Counted from the first letter of the stretch, positions 24,427 to 33,891 are shown. The stretch is 64,000 nt of DNA from JANOMH01 sp031422295 (GCA_031422295.1 JANOQM010000027.1:1-64000), one strand, 5' to 3'. The notes: generated from the letters alone by a model not told the origin. Program-made: numbers and translations.

Positions 24427-25710
24427 TCAGGCAGCCCGACGTGGTGGGCGGCTTTTGCCCGCTGCAGGACGGCCCCGATTGGCCCCAGCCGGTTTCGCGC
24501 CAGAATTCGCAGGCGCACCACCGCCACCGCCAAAGCGCCGCCGCTGGCCGGAATTGGCCTGCTTGCGCGGGGCGTCTTCACCCTCCCACGGGGCACCGGA
24601 GGCCACGGGAATTGTCGCCTTCATCGCCTTTTGGATGTCTTTCAACTCGCCCATCTCATCGGGCGCACAAAACGCAATCGCGGCTCCATCGGCCCCGGCG
24701 CGCGCGGTGCGGCCGATCCGGTGGACATAGTTTTCGGGCACATTTGGCAGGTCGTAGTTATACACATGCCGGACGCCCGGAATATCGATCCCACGCGCGG
24801 CCACATCGGTCGCCACCAGAACCCGGGTGCGCCCGGCGCGGAAATCACTGATCGCCCGCTCGCGCTGCCCCTGGCTCTTGTTGCCATGGATCGATGCGGC
24901 GGCAAAACCGGCTTTTTCCAGCTGCATATACAGCTTTTCACAGCCATGTTTGGTGCGGCCAAACACCAGCGCCAATTCGTCGCGGTGCTTGTCCAACAGC
25001 TCAATCAGCAGGTCAGTCTTGGCCTTTTGCGCCACGAAATGCACAGATTGTTCAATCTTATCCACCGGCTTTCCCGGCACGTTCACCTCAACCCGGACCG
25101 GATCGGTCAGGAAAGCGGCGGCCAGTTCGGCCATTTGTTTCGGCATGGTGGCCGAAAACAGCATGGTCTGGCGGGATTTGGGCAGCAGGGGTGCTATCCG
25201 ACGCAGGGCATGGATGAACCCAAGGTCCAGCATCTGGTCGGCCTCGTCCAGCACCAGAAAGTTGGTCTCGGACAACACCACAGCGCGCCGGTCCAGCAGG
25301 TCGATTAACCGGCCGGGGGTCGCGACCAGCAGGCTGACGCCACGCTCCATTTTCTTGATCTGGCCAGTGATGCCAGCGCCGCCGACCACCAGACACACCT
25401 TAAGGTGGGTGCCAGCGGTAAACGCCTCGAGGTTATCGGCAATCTGCTTGGCCAGTTCGCGGGTCGGGGCCAGCACCAGCGCCTTGGCGGTGCGCGGGTT
25501 CGGGCGCACGCCGCTTTTGATCAGCGCGTCAACCATCGGCAGACCAAAGGCCGCGGTTTTACCCGACCCGGTCTGGGCCAGACCCATGACATCGCGGCCG
25601 TTCATCGCATGCGGGATCGCCTGCGTCTGAATGGGCGTGGGATCGGTGATCCCTTGTTCCTTGAGGGCGGCCACAAGGCGGGGCGCTAGCCCCAGCATAT
25701 CGAAATCCAT
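24427..25710 (-). CDS. DEAD-box ATP-dependent RNA helicase
   Basis: A 427-residue RhlE-type helicase. All motifs are in order: Q motif (GITDPTPIQTQAIP), I (AQTGSGKT), Ia (PTRELAKQ), II (VLDEADQML), III (FSATMPKQ), the GNKSQGQRERAISDFRAG region and VI (HRIGRTARAG). The C-terminal tail is rich in Gly, Arg and Pro, probably for RNA binding. Roles are ribosome assembly or mRNA turnover. The ATG at 25710 follows AGGA; upstream in-frame codons run through a leader that looks untranslated. Confidence 0.93.
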   Translation of the reverse strand: MDFDMLGLAPRLVAALKEQGITDPTPIQTQAIPHAMNGRDVMGLAQTGSGKTAAFGLPMVDALIKSGVRPNPRTAKALVLAPTRELAKQIADNLEAFTAGTHLKVCLVVGGAGITGQIKKMERGVSLLVATPGRLIDLLDRRAVVLSETNFLVLDEADQMLDLGFIHALRRIAPLLPKSRQTMLFSATMPKQMAELAAAFLTDPVRVEVNVPGKPVDKIEQSVHFVAQKAKTDLLIELLDKHRDELALVFGRTKHGCEKLYMQLEKAGFAAASIHGNKSQGQRERAISDFRAGRTRVLVATDVAARGIDIPGVRHVYNYDLPNVPENYVHRIGRTARAGADGAAIAFCAPDEMGELKDIQKAMKATIPVASGAPWEGEDAPRKQANSGQRRRFGGGGGAPANSGAKPAGANRGRPAAGKSRPPRRAA

Positions 25711-26088
25711 CGTTGGATTATCCTGTTCTTTCGGGGCCTTGAGTAAGACCCACATGGTAAATTTTGCCCCGGCCCGGAATGGACCAGTGGCGGGGTAGGG
25801 TTGCGCCTGCCTGCTCTGACCAAAAGGAACCGGATGTTCCAAAGGCCGTCATGGCGCGGCCCCTTGCGTGAAAGTGGGAACCAGAAATGAGACGATGCCT
25901 TGCGTTTCAGCCCAGTAGGGTCAACGCCCTGCTCACGCGGCAGCGGCTTTCGGTCAAGGGGCAGATGGACCTTGCGTGATCTAAAGTCAATGCCCCAAAC
26001 ACAAATCGGTTGATTGTAGCGCCACGTCGCTTCCCCTATCGCCCGGCAGACCTTAAGAAGAGATAAAAATAAGTTCGGGGGCAGGACA
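25711..26088. other. Divergent intergenic region, helicase/mipZ
   Basis: About 380 bases without a gene. It must hold the promoters of both divergent genes. The helicase side could contain a long leader, as is common for cold-inducible helicases. I see no strong hairpin, repeat or tRNA. Confidence 0.4.
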
Positions 26089-26898
26089 GTGGCACATATT
26101 ATAGTGGTCGGAAACGAAAAGGGCGGTGCGGGTAAATCCACCGTCGCCATGCATGTGGCCACGGCGCTGGCCCGGATGGGGCACAAGATCGGGACGCTTG
26201 ACCTTGATCTGCGGCAGAAATCTTTGGGCCGGTATATCGAGAACCGGAAAAAATTCATGGCGGCAGAGGGGCTGAACCTGCCCACACCCGCCTATGTCGA
26301 ACTGCCCGAGATTGACCAATCGGCGCTGTCCCCCGGTGAAAACATCTATGACCACCGGCTGTCTGCCGCTGTGGCCGGGCTGGAACCTGAAAGCGATTTC
26401 ATCCTGATCGACTGCCCGGGGTCACATACACGGCTGTCTCAGGTGGCCCATTCGCTGGCCGATACGCTGATCACACCGCTGAATGACAGTTTTATCGACT
26501 TTGATCTGTTGGCACATATCGACATTGATGGCGAAACCATCCTTGGGCCGTCAGTCTATTCCGAAATGGTCTGGAACGCGCGGCAATTGCGCGCGCAGGC
26601 CGGGCTGGAACCGATTGACTGGATTGTCGCGCGCAACCGGATGGGCGCGCAGAACATGGTCAACAAGCACAAAATGGAAGCCGCCGTTGCCAAGCTGTCC
26701 AAACGGATCGGGTTTCGCATCGCACCCGGTTTCAACGAGCGGGTGATTTTCCGCGAGCTGTTCCCGCGCGGCCTGACCCTGCTGGATTTGCGAGACATTG
26801 GCGTGCAGGGGCTGAATATTTCCAATGTGGCCGCGCGGCAAGAATTGCGTGACCTGATCAAAGCGCTGAACCTGCCGGGTGTGACGGCAGATTTTTAA
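26089..26898 (+). CDS. mipZ: MipZ-type division-plane ATPase (ParA family)
   Basis: A 269-residue ParA/MinD-family ATPase with the deviant Walker A motif NEKGGAGKST (about residues 8-17), LDLDLRQKSLGRYIENRKKF characteristic of MipZ rather than plasmid ParA, and Walker B-like DFILIDCPGSHTRLS. MipZ binds the ParB-origin complex and forms a gradient that keeps FtsZ at midcell. It starts with GTG. It is a single gene with no parB next to it, which also favours MipZ over a partition ATPase. Confidence 0.85.
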   Translation: MAHIIVVGNEKGGAGKSTVAMHVATALARMGHKIGTLDLDLRQKSLGRYIENRKKFMAAEGLNLPTPAYVELPEIDQSALSPGENIYDHRLSAAVAGLEPESDFILIDCPGSHTRLSQVAHSLADTLITPLNDSFIDFDLLAHIDIDGETILGPSVYSEMVWNARQLRAQAGLEPIDWIVARNRMGAQNMVNKHKMEAAVAKLSKRIGFRIAPGFNERVIFRELFPRGLTLLDLRDIGVQGLNISNVAARQELRDLIKALNLPGVTADF

Positions 26899-26900
26899 GG

Positions 26901-27764
26901 TCAGTTATAACCCATCTGGCCAATCTGCGACCGCCGCACAGCCTTGCGTCGGCCCAAAGAGAACAAGATTTTAAGGATCAGCATCAGCGCAAAAATGGCC
27001 CCGACGATCGACCCCAGTTTGATCATCGCGTCCTGATCGCCGGTCATGGCGCGGGCAAGTTGATCTTTACCCCAAGCCAAAACCACTGCCGGGTCAACAT
27101 CGGGCAGGGCAAAATCGAATGCTGCAGGTGTCGCGGCGGTTTGCGGCACCGCAATAGCCTGCTGGCCCGGCAATCCACCCGCCAGATGCGCCTGAATCAT
27201 CGCCCGACCGGGCAAAGCGACGCTGGCCGTGTTTGTGGCTGTCGTTTGGGGAAGTCCAAAGAATGTTGCAGCCAACACTGCGACAAAGGCAATAACCACT
27301 GCCGAGGCCAGAACCAGCCGCAGCATATGAGCGAATGACCGGCGGTGTTTGATCTGGGGTATTCTGGGCGATCCGGTCACGGTTTTCGCAGCAAGCCGTT
27401 CCTGCCACGTCGATTGCGCCGGTTTGGCGGCGGGCGTTATGACCGGCGTGTAAACCGGTAAAGGGCCGTCTTCGGCATCGGCCTCACCTGATCGGGCGGG
27501 GGCAATGTCATGCATCGTCATACCCAACAGGCCCAACAGACCAAGGACGCCGCCGATTTTTGACATCAGCCCGAAAACGGTAGTCTGAGGATCAATCAGC
27601 GGCGACAATAGTTTGCCAATTGTCGAGATGACTGGCGCGATACTGTCCGGGATGCCATTGATCTGCAACCAAAGTCCAAGGCCGGTAATGATGGCCCCTA
27701 TCCCGATCAATGCAAATCGGCCCGCCCTGATCGCCCGAAACGGCAACGTGATGATCCCTGACAT
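26901..27764 (-). CDS. Membrane protein of unknown function
   Basis: A 287-residue protein with two hydrophobic segments near the N-terminus (FALIGIGAIITGLGLWLQIN and GGVLGLLGLLGM), a cytosolic linker rich in Pro, Ala and Lys, a third segment (LVLASAVVIAFVAVLAATFF, about 160-180) and a fourth near the end (IVGAIFALMLILKILFSL). No domain is recognised. The ATG at 27764 has AGGAG at good distance. It converges on mipZ with a 2-base gap and lies beyond the sugar island's left operon, possibly read through from it. Confidence 0.6.
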   Translation of the reverse strand: MSGIITLPFRAIRAGRFALIGIGAIITGLGLWLQINGIPDSIAPVISTIGKLLSPLIDPQTTVFGLMSKIGGVLGLLGLLGMTMHDIAPARSGEADAEDGPLPVYTPVITPAAKPAQSTWQERLAAKTVTGSPRIPQIKHRRSFAHMLRLVLASAVVIAFVAVLAATFFGLPQTTATNTASVALPGRAMIQAHLAGGLPGQQAIAVPQTAATPAAFDFALPDVDPAVVLAWGKDQLARAMTGDQDAMIKLGSIVGAIFALMLILKILFSLGRRKAVRRSQIGQMGYN

Positions 27765-27849
27765 GATGACACTCCTGCATCCTGCGCTTTGATTTAATGT
27801 CAGCTTGTTTTGCGGCGGCATTGGGGCGCAAAAGCTGCTTAATGCAAGA

Positions 27850-28824
27850 TTATTGCAGCAGGTCCGCCACCAGCGGAATCCCGCCAGTCGCCGTAGCAGA
27901 CCGCAAAGCTGCCGCTGCAGCGCGGTGGCCCAGATGCATGCAGCGGTCAGGGTCCCAGCCATGGTAAATTCCATAAATCACGCCCGCGCAAAATGCGTCC
28001 CCGGCACCGACCGGACTGATGATGCTGGCTGGGTCAACCGGGTCGGGGGTGGACCAACGGCTTTGGCTGGCCGACTGCCACAGTGACAGCTCTGGCGTGT
28101 GGATGACCACGGTCGCCGCCCCGCCGGACACCAGTGCCGCCGCTGCATATGCCAGCCCGGTCCTGTCACTTGGTCCGGTGATCGCAATCCCGGTTGACCG
28201 CGCAGCCTCGACCTCGTTCAGAAACAGCATGTCGATATGCGGCAAACTTGCCGTGACTGCCGCCCGAAAATCCGGCGTGTCGGATGAAACAAGATCAACG
28301 CAGGTCAGCATTCCGGCGTTTTGCGCCTGTTTCAGGACCAGTGCTGCGGGTGTTTTGCCATCTGGCCCGATCCGGTCCATGGTCCCTAGCAGATTGATAT
28401 AGCCCAGATAAAATATCCGCGCCTGCGGGGCGATGACGTTAATCGCAATGTCGCCGGCATCCAGCAAGTCATTGGTGCCAGCGTGATAGAAAAACGTCCG
28501 GCTGTCGCCCGGCACGGTCATCACATGGGTATGCCCGGTGGGGGCCAGCCCCGATTGTTTCAGGCCGCTTGTATCAATTCCAGCCTGCATACAGGCGGTC
28601 AACACAGTGTCGGCATGGCGATCCGTACCGATCAACCCGACGGCGAATAGCGGGTCCTCAAACCCCATTGTCGCCAGATTCAACGCCACATTGGCCGGGC
28701 CACCGCCGACGCCCACCACCTCGTCCCGGATATGCACCAGATCGCTTTTGCGCGGCCATGCGTCGATGGTGTGGACGATGTCAACGATCCAGTTTCCGGC
28801 GCAAATGATCCCGGTGCAGGTCAT
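27850..28824 (-). CDS. PfkB-family carbohydrate kinase (left arm)
   Basis: A 324-residue ribokinase-fold kinase, last gene of the left operon of the sugar island. The N-terminal GGGPANVALNLATMGF and the C-terminal anion-hole motif SPVGAGDAFCAGVIYG (D is the catalytic base) are intact. It phosphorylates a sugar, ketose or nucleoside at a primary hydroxyl; the substrate is not deducible. Its start overlaps the D-lyxose-isomerase-family stop (ATGA), so the two are translated together. A second PfkB kinase lies in the right operon, suggesting two different phosphorylation steps. Confidence 0.88.
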   Translation of the reverse strand: MTCTGIICAGNWIVDIVHTIDAWPRKSDLVHIRDEVVGVGGGPANVALNLATMGFEDPLFAVGLIGTDRHADTVLTACMQAGIDTSGLKQSGLAPTGHTHVMTVPGDSRTFFYHAGTNDLLDAGDIAINVIAPQARIFYLGYINLLGTMDRIGPDGKTPAALVLKQAQNAGMLTCVDLVSSDTPDFRAAVTASLPHIDMLFLNEVEAARSTGIAITGPSDRTGLAYAAAALVSGGAATVVIHTPELSLWQSASQSRWSTPDPVDPASIISPVGAGDAFCAGVIYGIYHGWDPDRCMHLGHRAAAAALRSATATGGIPLVADLLQ

Positions 28825-29480
28825 TGCAGGGCTACTTCATTCCACAGTGGCCACAGGGCGGGTTCATCCTCTTCCACCGTGGTAAACCGCCCTAGCGGCT
28901 CAAGGAAAAAGTTATCATTCCGGTCGTCATTGCACTGGCTGACCTCGGCCACAAACACCGGCCCCTGTCCGGCTTCGCCATAAAACCGGTGCTGGAGACC
29001 ACGTGGAATGGTGATGCTGTTACCGGGGGTGATTCGTAGTGGGCCCGCGAACGGGTCAACTGGCGCGCCGTCGATCCGGGGCTGGTCCCAGCCGGGGATA
29101 CTGCCGGTCGCCGTGAATTCCACCATCAGATTGCCGCCGCCGCGCACGATGATATCCTCAAGTTTGACCTTGTGGCAGTGGAACGGGGTTTCCTGATTTT
29201 CGCCCACAAACAGCAGCTTTTCGGCATAGGGTCGTTCGGCCATATCGCCCTGAATGCCATTACGGATGCATAGCAGGGCGAGGCCCCGGCGGGCAAAATC
29301 GTCAGACCCAAAATCGGTTACATCCCAGCCGATTTGCCGGTCGGTCAAAAACCCGGATTGCTGCGGGTTGGTCCGGTGGTCTGGCATGGTCCAATCGGCC
29401 CAGCCCGGCAAAGCGAACCGATGCGCGACACAGGTGGCGCGGGCGGCAATCAGGGCGGCGTTGATGGCTGATCGTTTCAT
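28821..29480 (-). CDS. D-lyxose/D-mannose isomerase-family cupin
   Basis: A 219-residue cupin of the D-lyxose ketol-isomerase family, which interconverts D-lyxose and D-xylulose or D-mannose and D-fructose. Typical blocks are FARRGLALLCIRNGIQGD, YAEKLLFVGENQETPFHCHK with the metal ligands His-x-His followed by Glu (LED), and ITIPRGLQHRFYGEAGQGP with the last His ligand. The start overlaps the upstream Gfo/Idh stop codon and its own stop overlaps the kinase start. An isomerase followed directly by a kinase implies aldose to ketose to ketose phosphate. Confidence 0.8.
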   Translation of the reverse strand: MKRSAINAALIAARATCVAHRFALPGWADWTMPDHRTNPQQSGFLTDRQIGWDVTDFGSDDFARRGLALLCIRNGIQGDMAERPYAEKLLFVGENQETPFHCHKVKLEDIIVRGGGNLMVEFTATGSIPGWDQPRIDGAPVDPFAGPLRITPGNSITIPRGLQHRFYGEAGQGPVFVAEVSQCNDDRNDNFFLEPLGRFTTVEEDEPALWPLWNEVALQ

Positions 29481-30628
29481 GCCGCACCATAAGTAACTGG
29501 GACGACTTGCTTTTCGGTCCCGGCCCGTAAGGCAGCAGTCAGAACCGCATGGTGATCGGCGGCCTCTTGCGGGGTAGCGCAATGGAAACCATTGGCGGTG
29601 CCGCCCGCCAGTTCATCGACAAAAGCCGCCCACATTTGCAGCATCGCGTCAGTAAAACCAAACTCGAATATCGCGCCGGTGATTGACGGGAACAGGGACT
29701 GATAGCCCAGATCCTCAGTCGTCCAACCCTGCGCGCCGCCGGGGGTATAGTGCATGAATTGCCATTGGCGCGGCGATTTGGTTGTGAAAAACGCGCTGCC
29801 TTGCATCCCCAGAACCCGGATCGACCAGGTGTTGCTTTCGCCGGGTGCTATCCGCCAAGTCTTTAAGACCATGGGAAAATCGCCGCCCGCTTGCGGCACA
29901 GTTCCGGTGATCGTCGCATTGTCCCAGGTGTCACAGGGCACCATGCCGCCCTTGCCATCGGGGCGTTCGCTGACCCGCTTGACCAACGACGCGCTCACCT
30001 GTGTCGGTTTCCAGCCCAGCCGCAAAGGCACATGCAGCACATGCATCCCCAGATCGCCCATGCAACCATAGGCGCCGTTGACCGAAGCCATGCGTTTCCA
30101 ATTAAGCGGCTTGGCGGGGTTCAGGTCGGACGAATGCAAAAATGCCGCCTCGACGTCGATTATATCGCCGACATGCCCGGCTTTGACAAAGTCGATGACC
30201 TTTTGCGCCCCCGGAAAAAACGGCATTTCCGACGAGCAACGCACGAATTGACCGGGGCGGGCGGCAATCGAGACCATGATCGAGGCGTTCTGGGCGGAGT
30301 CCATGCCAAATGGCTTTTCGCCCAGCAGGTGTTTGCCGGATGCCAGAATGGCGGGGTAGAATTCAGCATGCAAAACATGCGGCACGGCACAATAAACCGC
30401 GTCGACATCGGCGTTGGCCAGCAGCGCGTGATAGTCGATGGTGGTCTGTTTTACCGACGGCACGTTGGCAGCGAACCAGTCCATCAGCCCTGCGTTGGTA
30501 TCGCAAACCGCCACAATCTCGGGCCTCGCACGGGTATCGGTCAGGTGCAGCCAGCGGGCAGCGGCGCTGGCAAATTCCCGCCCCATCAACCCGCAGCCGA
30601 TAATGCCAAAGCGGATAACACGGGTCAT
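29477..30628 (-). CDS. Gfo/Idh/MocA-family oxidoreductase (left arm)
   Basis: A 383-residue NAD(P)-dependent sugar dehydrogenase. The Rossmann motif GIIGCGLMGREFASA is at the N-terminus, LGEKPFGMD carries the conserved EKP lysine, and CMGDLGMHVLHVPLRLGW includes the downstream histidine (GxH) of the active site. The substrate is probably a sugar, inositol or sugar acid. Overlaps of four bases at both ends tie it to the DhnA-type aldolase before it and the isomerase after it. Confidence 0.88.
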   Translation of the reverse strand: MTRVIRFGIIGCGLMGREFASAAARWLHLTDTRARPEIVAVCDTNAGLMDWFAANVPSVKQTTIDYHALLANADVDAVYCAVPHVLHAEFYPAILASGKHLLGEKPFGMDSAQNASIMVSIAARPGQFVRCSSEMPFFPGAQKVIDFVKAGHVGDIIDVEAAFLHSSDLNPAKPLNWKRMASVNGAYGCMGDLGMHVLHVPLRLGWKPTQVSASLVKRVSERPDGKGGMVPCDTWDNATITGTVPQAGGDFPMVLKTWRIAPGESNTWSIRVLGMQGSAFFTTKSPRQWQFMHYTPGGAQGWTTEDLGYQSLFPSITGAIFEFGFTDAMLQMWAAFVDELAGGTANGFHCATPQEAADHHAVLTAALRAGTEKQVVPVTYGAA

Positions 30629-31449
30629 TTCAGCAGCTTGCCAGCGGCTTTGACCGATACATTCTCATGCACAATCGCCATTAGGGCGCGGGTCATACCG
30701 CCAGGGTTGGCGTGTTGCACGACATTGCGGCCATAAACGATGCCCCGCGCGCCCTGATCCATCAGGGCCTTGGTGCGGGTCAGAATCTCCAGGTCAGACA
30801 CCCGGCCACCGCCGCGCACCAGTACGGGCATACCTTGGGCAATTTCGATGACGCGGTGGTATTCGGCGACGTCAGTGCATGGATCGGCCTTGATGATATC
30901 GGCCCCGAGTTCAACGGCTTGGCGGACCAGCGGCAGGATTTTGGCAATGTCGCCATCGACCATATAACCGCCTTTGGAATTGTCCTGCATGACCAAAGGT
31001 TCAACCATCAGGGGCATCCCCATGATTTCGCATTCGCGCTTGAGTGCGTTCACATTGCGGACACAGGCGCGATACACCTCGGGCTGGTTTGGCAAAGACA
31101 GCAGGTTAACCACGACACAGGCCGCATCCAGCACCAGCCCTTGTTCGACGGCCCGGTCGATCATCTCGGAAAACAGCAGCGATGGCAGGGGCGTGCCATA
31201 AACATTGGCAATGTCAGTTCTTAACACCAAAGCGGGCCGGATTTTGCCGGGGATGGATTGCAGGATTTTCGCAGTGCCGGGGGGCAGTTGGATCGCGTCC
31301 GGGGCGGCGGCAGCGATGGTTTTAATCGCATTATGCATGTTTTCGATGCCACCCAGAAAGCTGGACTCGTTGAACATGCCATGATCAATCGCCACGTCAA
31401 AACAATTGCCAGAGGTGCCAAACAGGCGGTTCATGCGGGCGGTTTTCAT
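30625..31449 (-). CDS. Class I aldolase of the DhnA/LsrF family
   Basis: A 274-residue TIM-barrel aldolase. The Schiff-base lysine is K187 in LGADIIKADPC. AIDHGMF near the N-terminus and the phosphate-binding end VLVRGGGRVSDLE plus GARGIVYGRNVVQH are family features. DhnA-type enzymes cleave fructose 1,6-bisphosphate-like substrates or, in LsrF, act as a thiolase on phosphorylated AI-2. It lies between a ROK fusion kinase (3-base gap) and a Gfo/Idh enzyme (ATGA overlap). A different aldolase starts this same operon. Confidence 0.85.
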   Translation of the reverse strand: MKTARMNRLFGTSGNCFDVAIDHGMFNESSFLGGIENMHNAIKTIAAAAPDAIQLPPGTAKILQSIPGKIRPALVLRTDIANVYGTPLPSLLFSEMIDRAVEQGLVLDAACVVVNLLSLPNQPEVYRACVRNVNALKRECEIMGMPLMVEPLVMQDNSKGGYMVDGDIAKILPLVRQAVELGADIIKADPCTDVAEYHRVIEIAQGMPVLVRGGGRVSDLEILTRTKALMDQGARGIVYGRNVVQHANPGGMTRALMAIVHENVSVKAAGKLLK

Positions 31450-31452
31450 GTG

Positions 31453-32838
31453 TCAGGTCCTTTGGTGCGGCAGTTTCAGCCAGTTCAACAGGGCGGTCAG
31501 GTCCAGCGTAATGGTGGTATCTATGGGGCGCAACGGGCCGATGGCCATGGGCTGGGCCTTGGCCGCCAGCGCAATAAGTTCGGGTACATAATCGGCACCG
31601 GGGTGGCCCGAAGGCCGGTCACTGGTCCGCGCGGCATAGCGGGCGCCGGTTATTTCGGGCGGGGCATGGCACCATAATTCGGCAGTATCAATGATGCCCG
31701 CGCTAATCAGCCCCTGTGTCAAAATCTGTCCGGGCTGAAAGCCAAACCAGGCATCGATGATCATAGTGGTTCCGGTAGGGGCATCGCGCAGAATGTCGAA
31801 AATCGCGGCATAGCTGGCCCGCCCGAGGGTGCGATTAAACGGACGGTCAGCGGGCCCAAGTTCGCGCAGAAACGGGTCCTTGATCGTGTCAAGCCGCAGG
31901 ATCGGCCAGCCAGTTACGGCAGACAGGGCATTGGCCACCGTGCTTTTGCCGCTGGCCGGCACGCCGTTGACCATGATGACGCGCTTGGGTTTGGGCAAGG
32001 CCGATATGGCGGCCCCGATCACGCCTGCATCGTCGCCCAACAGGGCAGCCACGACCGGGGCGGTGAACCACGATTGCGTGGATGGAAAAAGCTGCAATGC
32101 CGCCACCGCCCCGGCCCCGGCCCCGCCGCCCAGAACCACCAGACCGGGATTACAGATCGTGGTCAGACTGTCGATGGCCTGCCGCAAGGGGCGCGCCCAG
32201 GCAGCCAGAACGCCCCTTGCCGTGGGGTCTGTGCGGGCCATTAAATCCTCGGCGCGGGTATCGGCAGGCAGCCCGGCGCAGGCCAGATGCCCGCCAAAAG
32301 CAGTGCCGGAACTGGTGGTTTCCACACACCCAATCCGGCCACACACGCAGGGCACCCCATCCGGGTCCACCACGATATGGCCCAACTGCCCCGCCGTGCC
32401 ATACCCCCGCAGAACCTGCCCCTGTTCCAGAATGGCACCGCCAATCCCGGTGCCGATGGTCAACATGACCACATTCAGCGCCCCCTTGGCAGCGCCGCAG
32501 GCCGCCTCGCCCAGCAGGGCCATGGTCGCGTCGTTTTCGATGGTGACGGGCAGGATGCACGCAGCCTGCACCTTGGCGGCAAAGTCAAATCCGCTCAGGT
32601 CAACATAGCCACCGGACAGGATAGTGCGGGTCGCGGCGACGACCTGACCGGGGATGCCGATGCCAATGGCCGCGCATTCGGGGGTCCTGATTTGCGCAAT
32701 AAGCGACAGGCAGCGGTCGAAGACGATGGTGGGGTCGGGCGAACTTGGGGCCGCGGCGCGGGCGAGGATATCGCCGGTTGCAGACACCCGGGCGGCGCGG
32801 ATATGGGTGCCGCCGATGTCGATGCCGATACTGTGCAC
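31453..32838 (-). CDS. ROK-family sugar kinase fused to a C-terminal P-loop domain
   Basis: A 461-residue two-domain protein. Residues 1 to about 285 are a complete ROK kinase: DIGGTH (7-12), the catalytic ENDA (D103), TIGTGIGG and the zinc motif H154-x9-C164-x-C166-x4-C171. Residues about 286-461 begin with RVIMVNGVPASGKST, a Walker A motif (292-300), and look like a small kinase or AAA-type phosphotransferase domain with DAWFGFQPGQ and ELWCHAPPE. Fusion of two kinases is unusual. The GTG at 32838 is the start, two bases after the upstream stop. No frameshift is visible at the junction, so the fusion appears genuine. Confidence 0.85.
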   Translation of the reverse strand: MHSIGIDIGGTHIRAARVSATGDILARAAAPSSPDPTIVFDRCLSLIAQIRTPECAAIGIGIPGQVVAATRTILSGGYVDLSGFDFAAKVQAACILPVTIENDATMALLGEAACGAAKGALNVVMLTIGTGIGGAILEQGQVLRGYGTAGQLGHIVVDPDGVPCVCGRIGCVETTSSGTAFGGHLACAGLPADTRAEDLMARTDPTARGVLAAWARPLRQAIDSLTTICNPGLVVLGGGAGAGAVAALQLFPSTQSWFTAPVVAALLGDDAGVIGAAISALPKPKRVIMVNGVPASGKSTVANALSAVTGWPILRLDTIKDPFLRELGPADRPFNRTLGRASYAAIFDILRDAPTGTTMIIDAWFGFQPGQILTQGLISAGIIDTAELWCHAPPEITGARYAARTSDRPSGHPGADYVPELIALAAKAQPMAIGPLRPIDTTITLDLTALLNWLKLPHQRT

Positions 32839-32840
32839 AG

Positions 32841-33737
32841 CTATCCCCGATGTTTGGCGATCACCGCCTGTAGCGCGCGCAAGCGGGGCAAAGCAATGGT
32901 TTCCAGCCGGGTTTTGGTTATTGCCCGGTCCAGCGAAATGCAATCTTTCCACAGCGACCGTCCGGCGATGACACCGGATGCACCCGCTGCCATGGCCGTT
33001 TCGACCTGCCCCAAAAACGTCGCATGATCGACCCCAGCCGACAGCACGGCCCACGGGACATCGCCACACATCGCGGTGATATTCGCACAGGCAGCGGGCG
33101 TGCCGGGATAAGGGATTTTCAAGACTTTTGATCCCAGATCAAGGCAGATTTTTGATCCGCCTTCGATCAGGTCCGGGGTTATCGCAGCATAGTCCTCGGG
33201 CGTTTCGTCAGGCAGTGCATAGGTCAGGAATTCGACCACCAGCAGCAGGTTTTCGGCTGCGAAATCGGCGATGACATCGCGCAATATCTGCATGTTATGG
33301 GTATTGGCGGCGGGCACATCGGACCGCAGATAGACCATCACCTTGGCCCCGGTGCCGCCCCAGTCGCGGACCTGCCGGGCTGTGGCCCCTTGGACCATTT
33401 TGGACAAACGATAGCCCTGTGGTGTGATGTCAAACCCGGATGCATCCAAGCCAATCAGCAACCCGGTATCGCGGGGCAAAACCGCCTCCTCCACCAGTCC
33501 TGGCACGGCGCAGATCGGGTCCACAAGCACACATCCGGCATGGCGGGCCAGATAGGTGGTGATGTCCATCTTGGTCAGGCCCAGCGCGTGATTACTGATC
33601 TCGGCTTGTTCCTGCGCTGTCTTGGCCAGCAGCTGACGCATCCCGCCGCGCTGGTCACAGGCAATGACCATCATCGCGCCATCAGACCCGCAAATCTGGG
33701 TATACCCGCGCCGCTCTGCCGTTGTCATCGCCGCCAC
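32841..33737 (-). CDS. YihT/LacD-like class I aldolase
   Basis: A 298-residue TIM-barrel aldolase of the LacD (tagatose 1,6-bisphosphate aldolase)/YihT (6-deoxy-6-sulfofructose-1-phosphate aldolase) family. MMVIACDQRGGMRQLL matches the family N-terminus, and K207 in SKVLKIPYPG is the likely Schiff-base lysine. VPWAVLSAGVDHATFLGQVE and GASGVIAGRSLWKD are the phosphate-binding end. It would split a ketose phosphate into DHAP and an aldehyde. First gene of the left operon, divergent from the SorC-type regulator. Confidence 0.8.
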   Translation of the reverse strand: MAAMTTAERRGYTQICGSDGAMMVIACDQRGGMRQLLAKTAQEQAEISNHALGLTKMDITTYLARHAGCVLVDPICAVPGLVEEAVLPRDTGLLIGLDASGFDITPQGYRLSKMVQGATARQVRDWGGTGAKVMVYLRSDVPAANTHNMQILRDVIADFAAENLLLVVEFLTYALPDETPEDYAAITPDLIEGGSKICLDLGSKVLKIPYPGTPAACANITAMCGDVPWAVLSAGVDHATFLGQVETAMAAGASGVIAGRSLWKDCISLDRAITKTRLETIALPRLRALQAVIAKHRG

Positions 33738-33891
33738 GTAACACCCCTGTATTTGTCAATTGCCACACCATCGCGATTGCGCGATAACCTCAAGGTCAAG
33801 TCGGCTGTAACACATTGCAGAAAGGAATTGCAATCTGTCCAATCCTGTCACGCCATTAGTTTCTGCGCCCGAAACTGGGGAAACCCGGGCG
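33738..33891. promoter_or_regulatory. Divergent control region of the sugar island
   Basis: The promoters of the left operon and of the regulator must lie here. The palindrome ATTGCAAT (33827-33834) and another TTGCA upstream of it (33814-33818) resemble the half-sites of the operator at 34824-34837, so the regulator probably controls this region as well. Confidence 0.5.
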
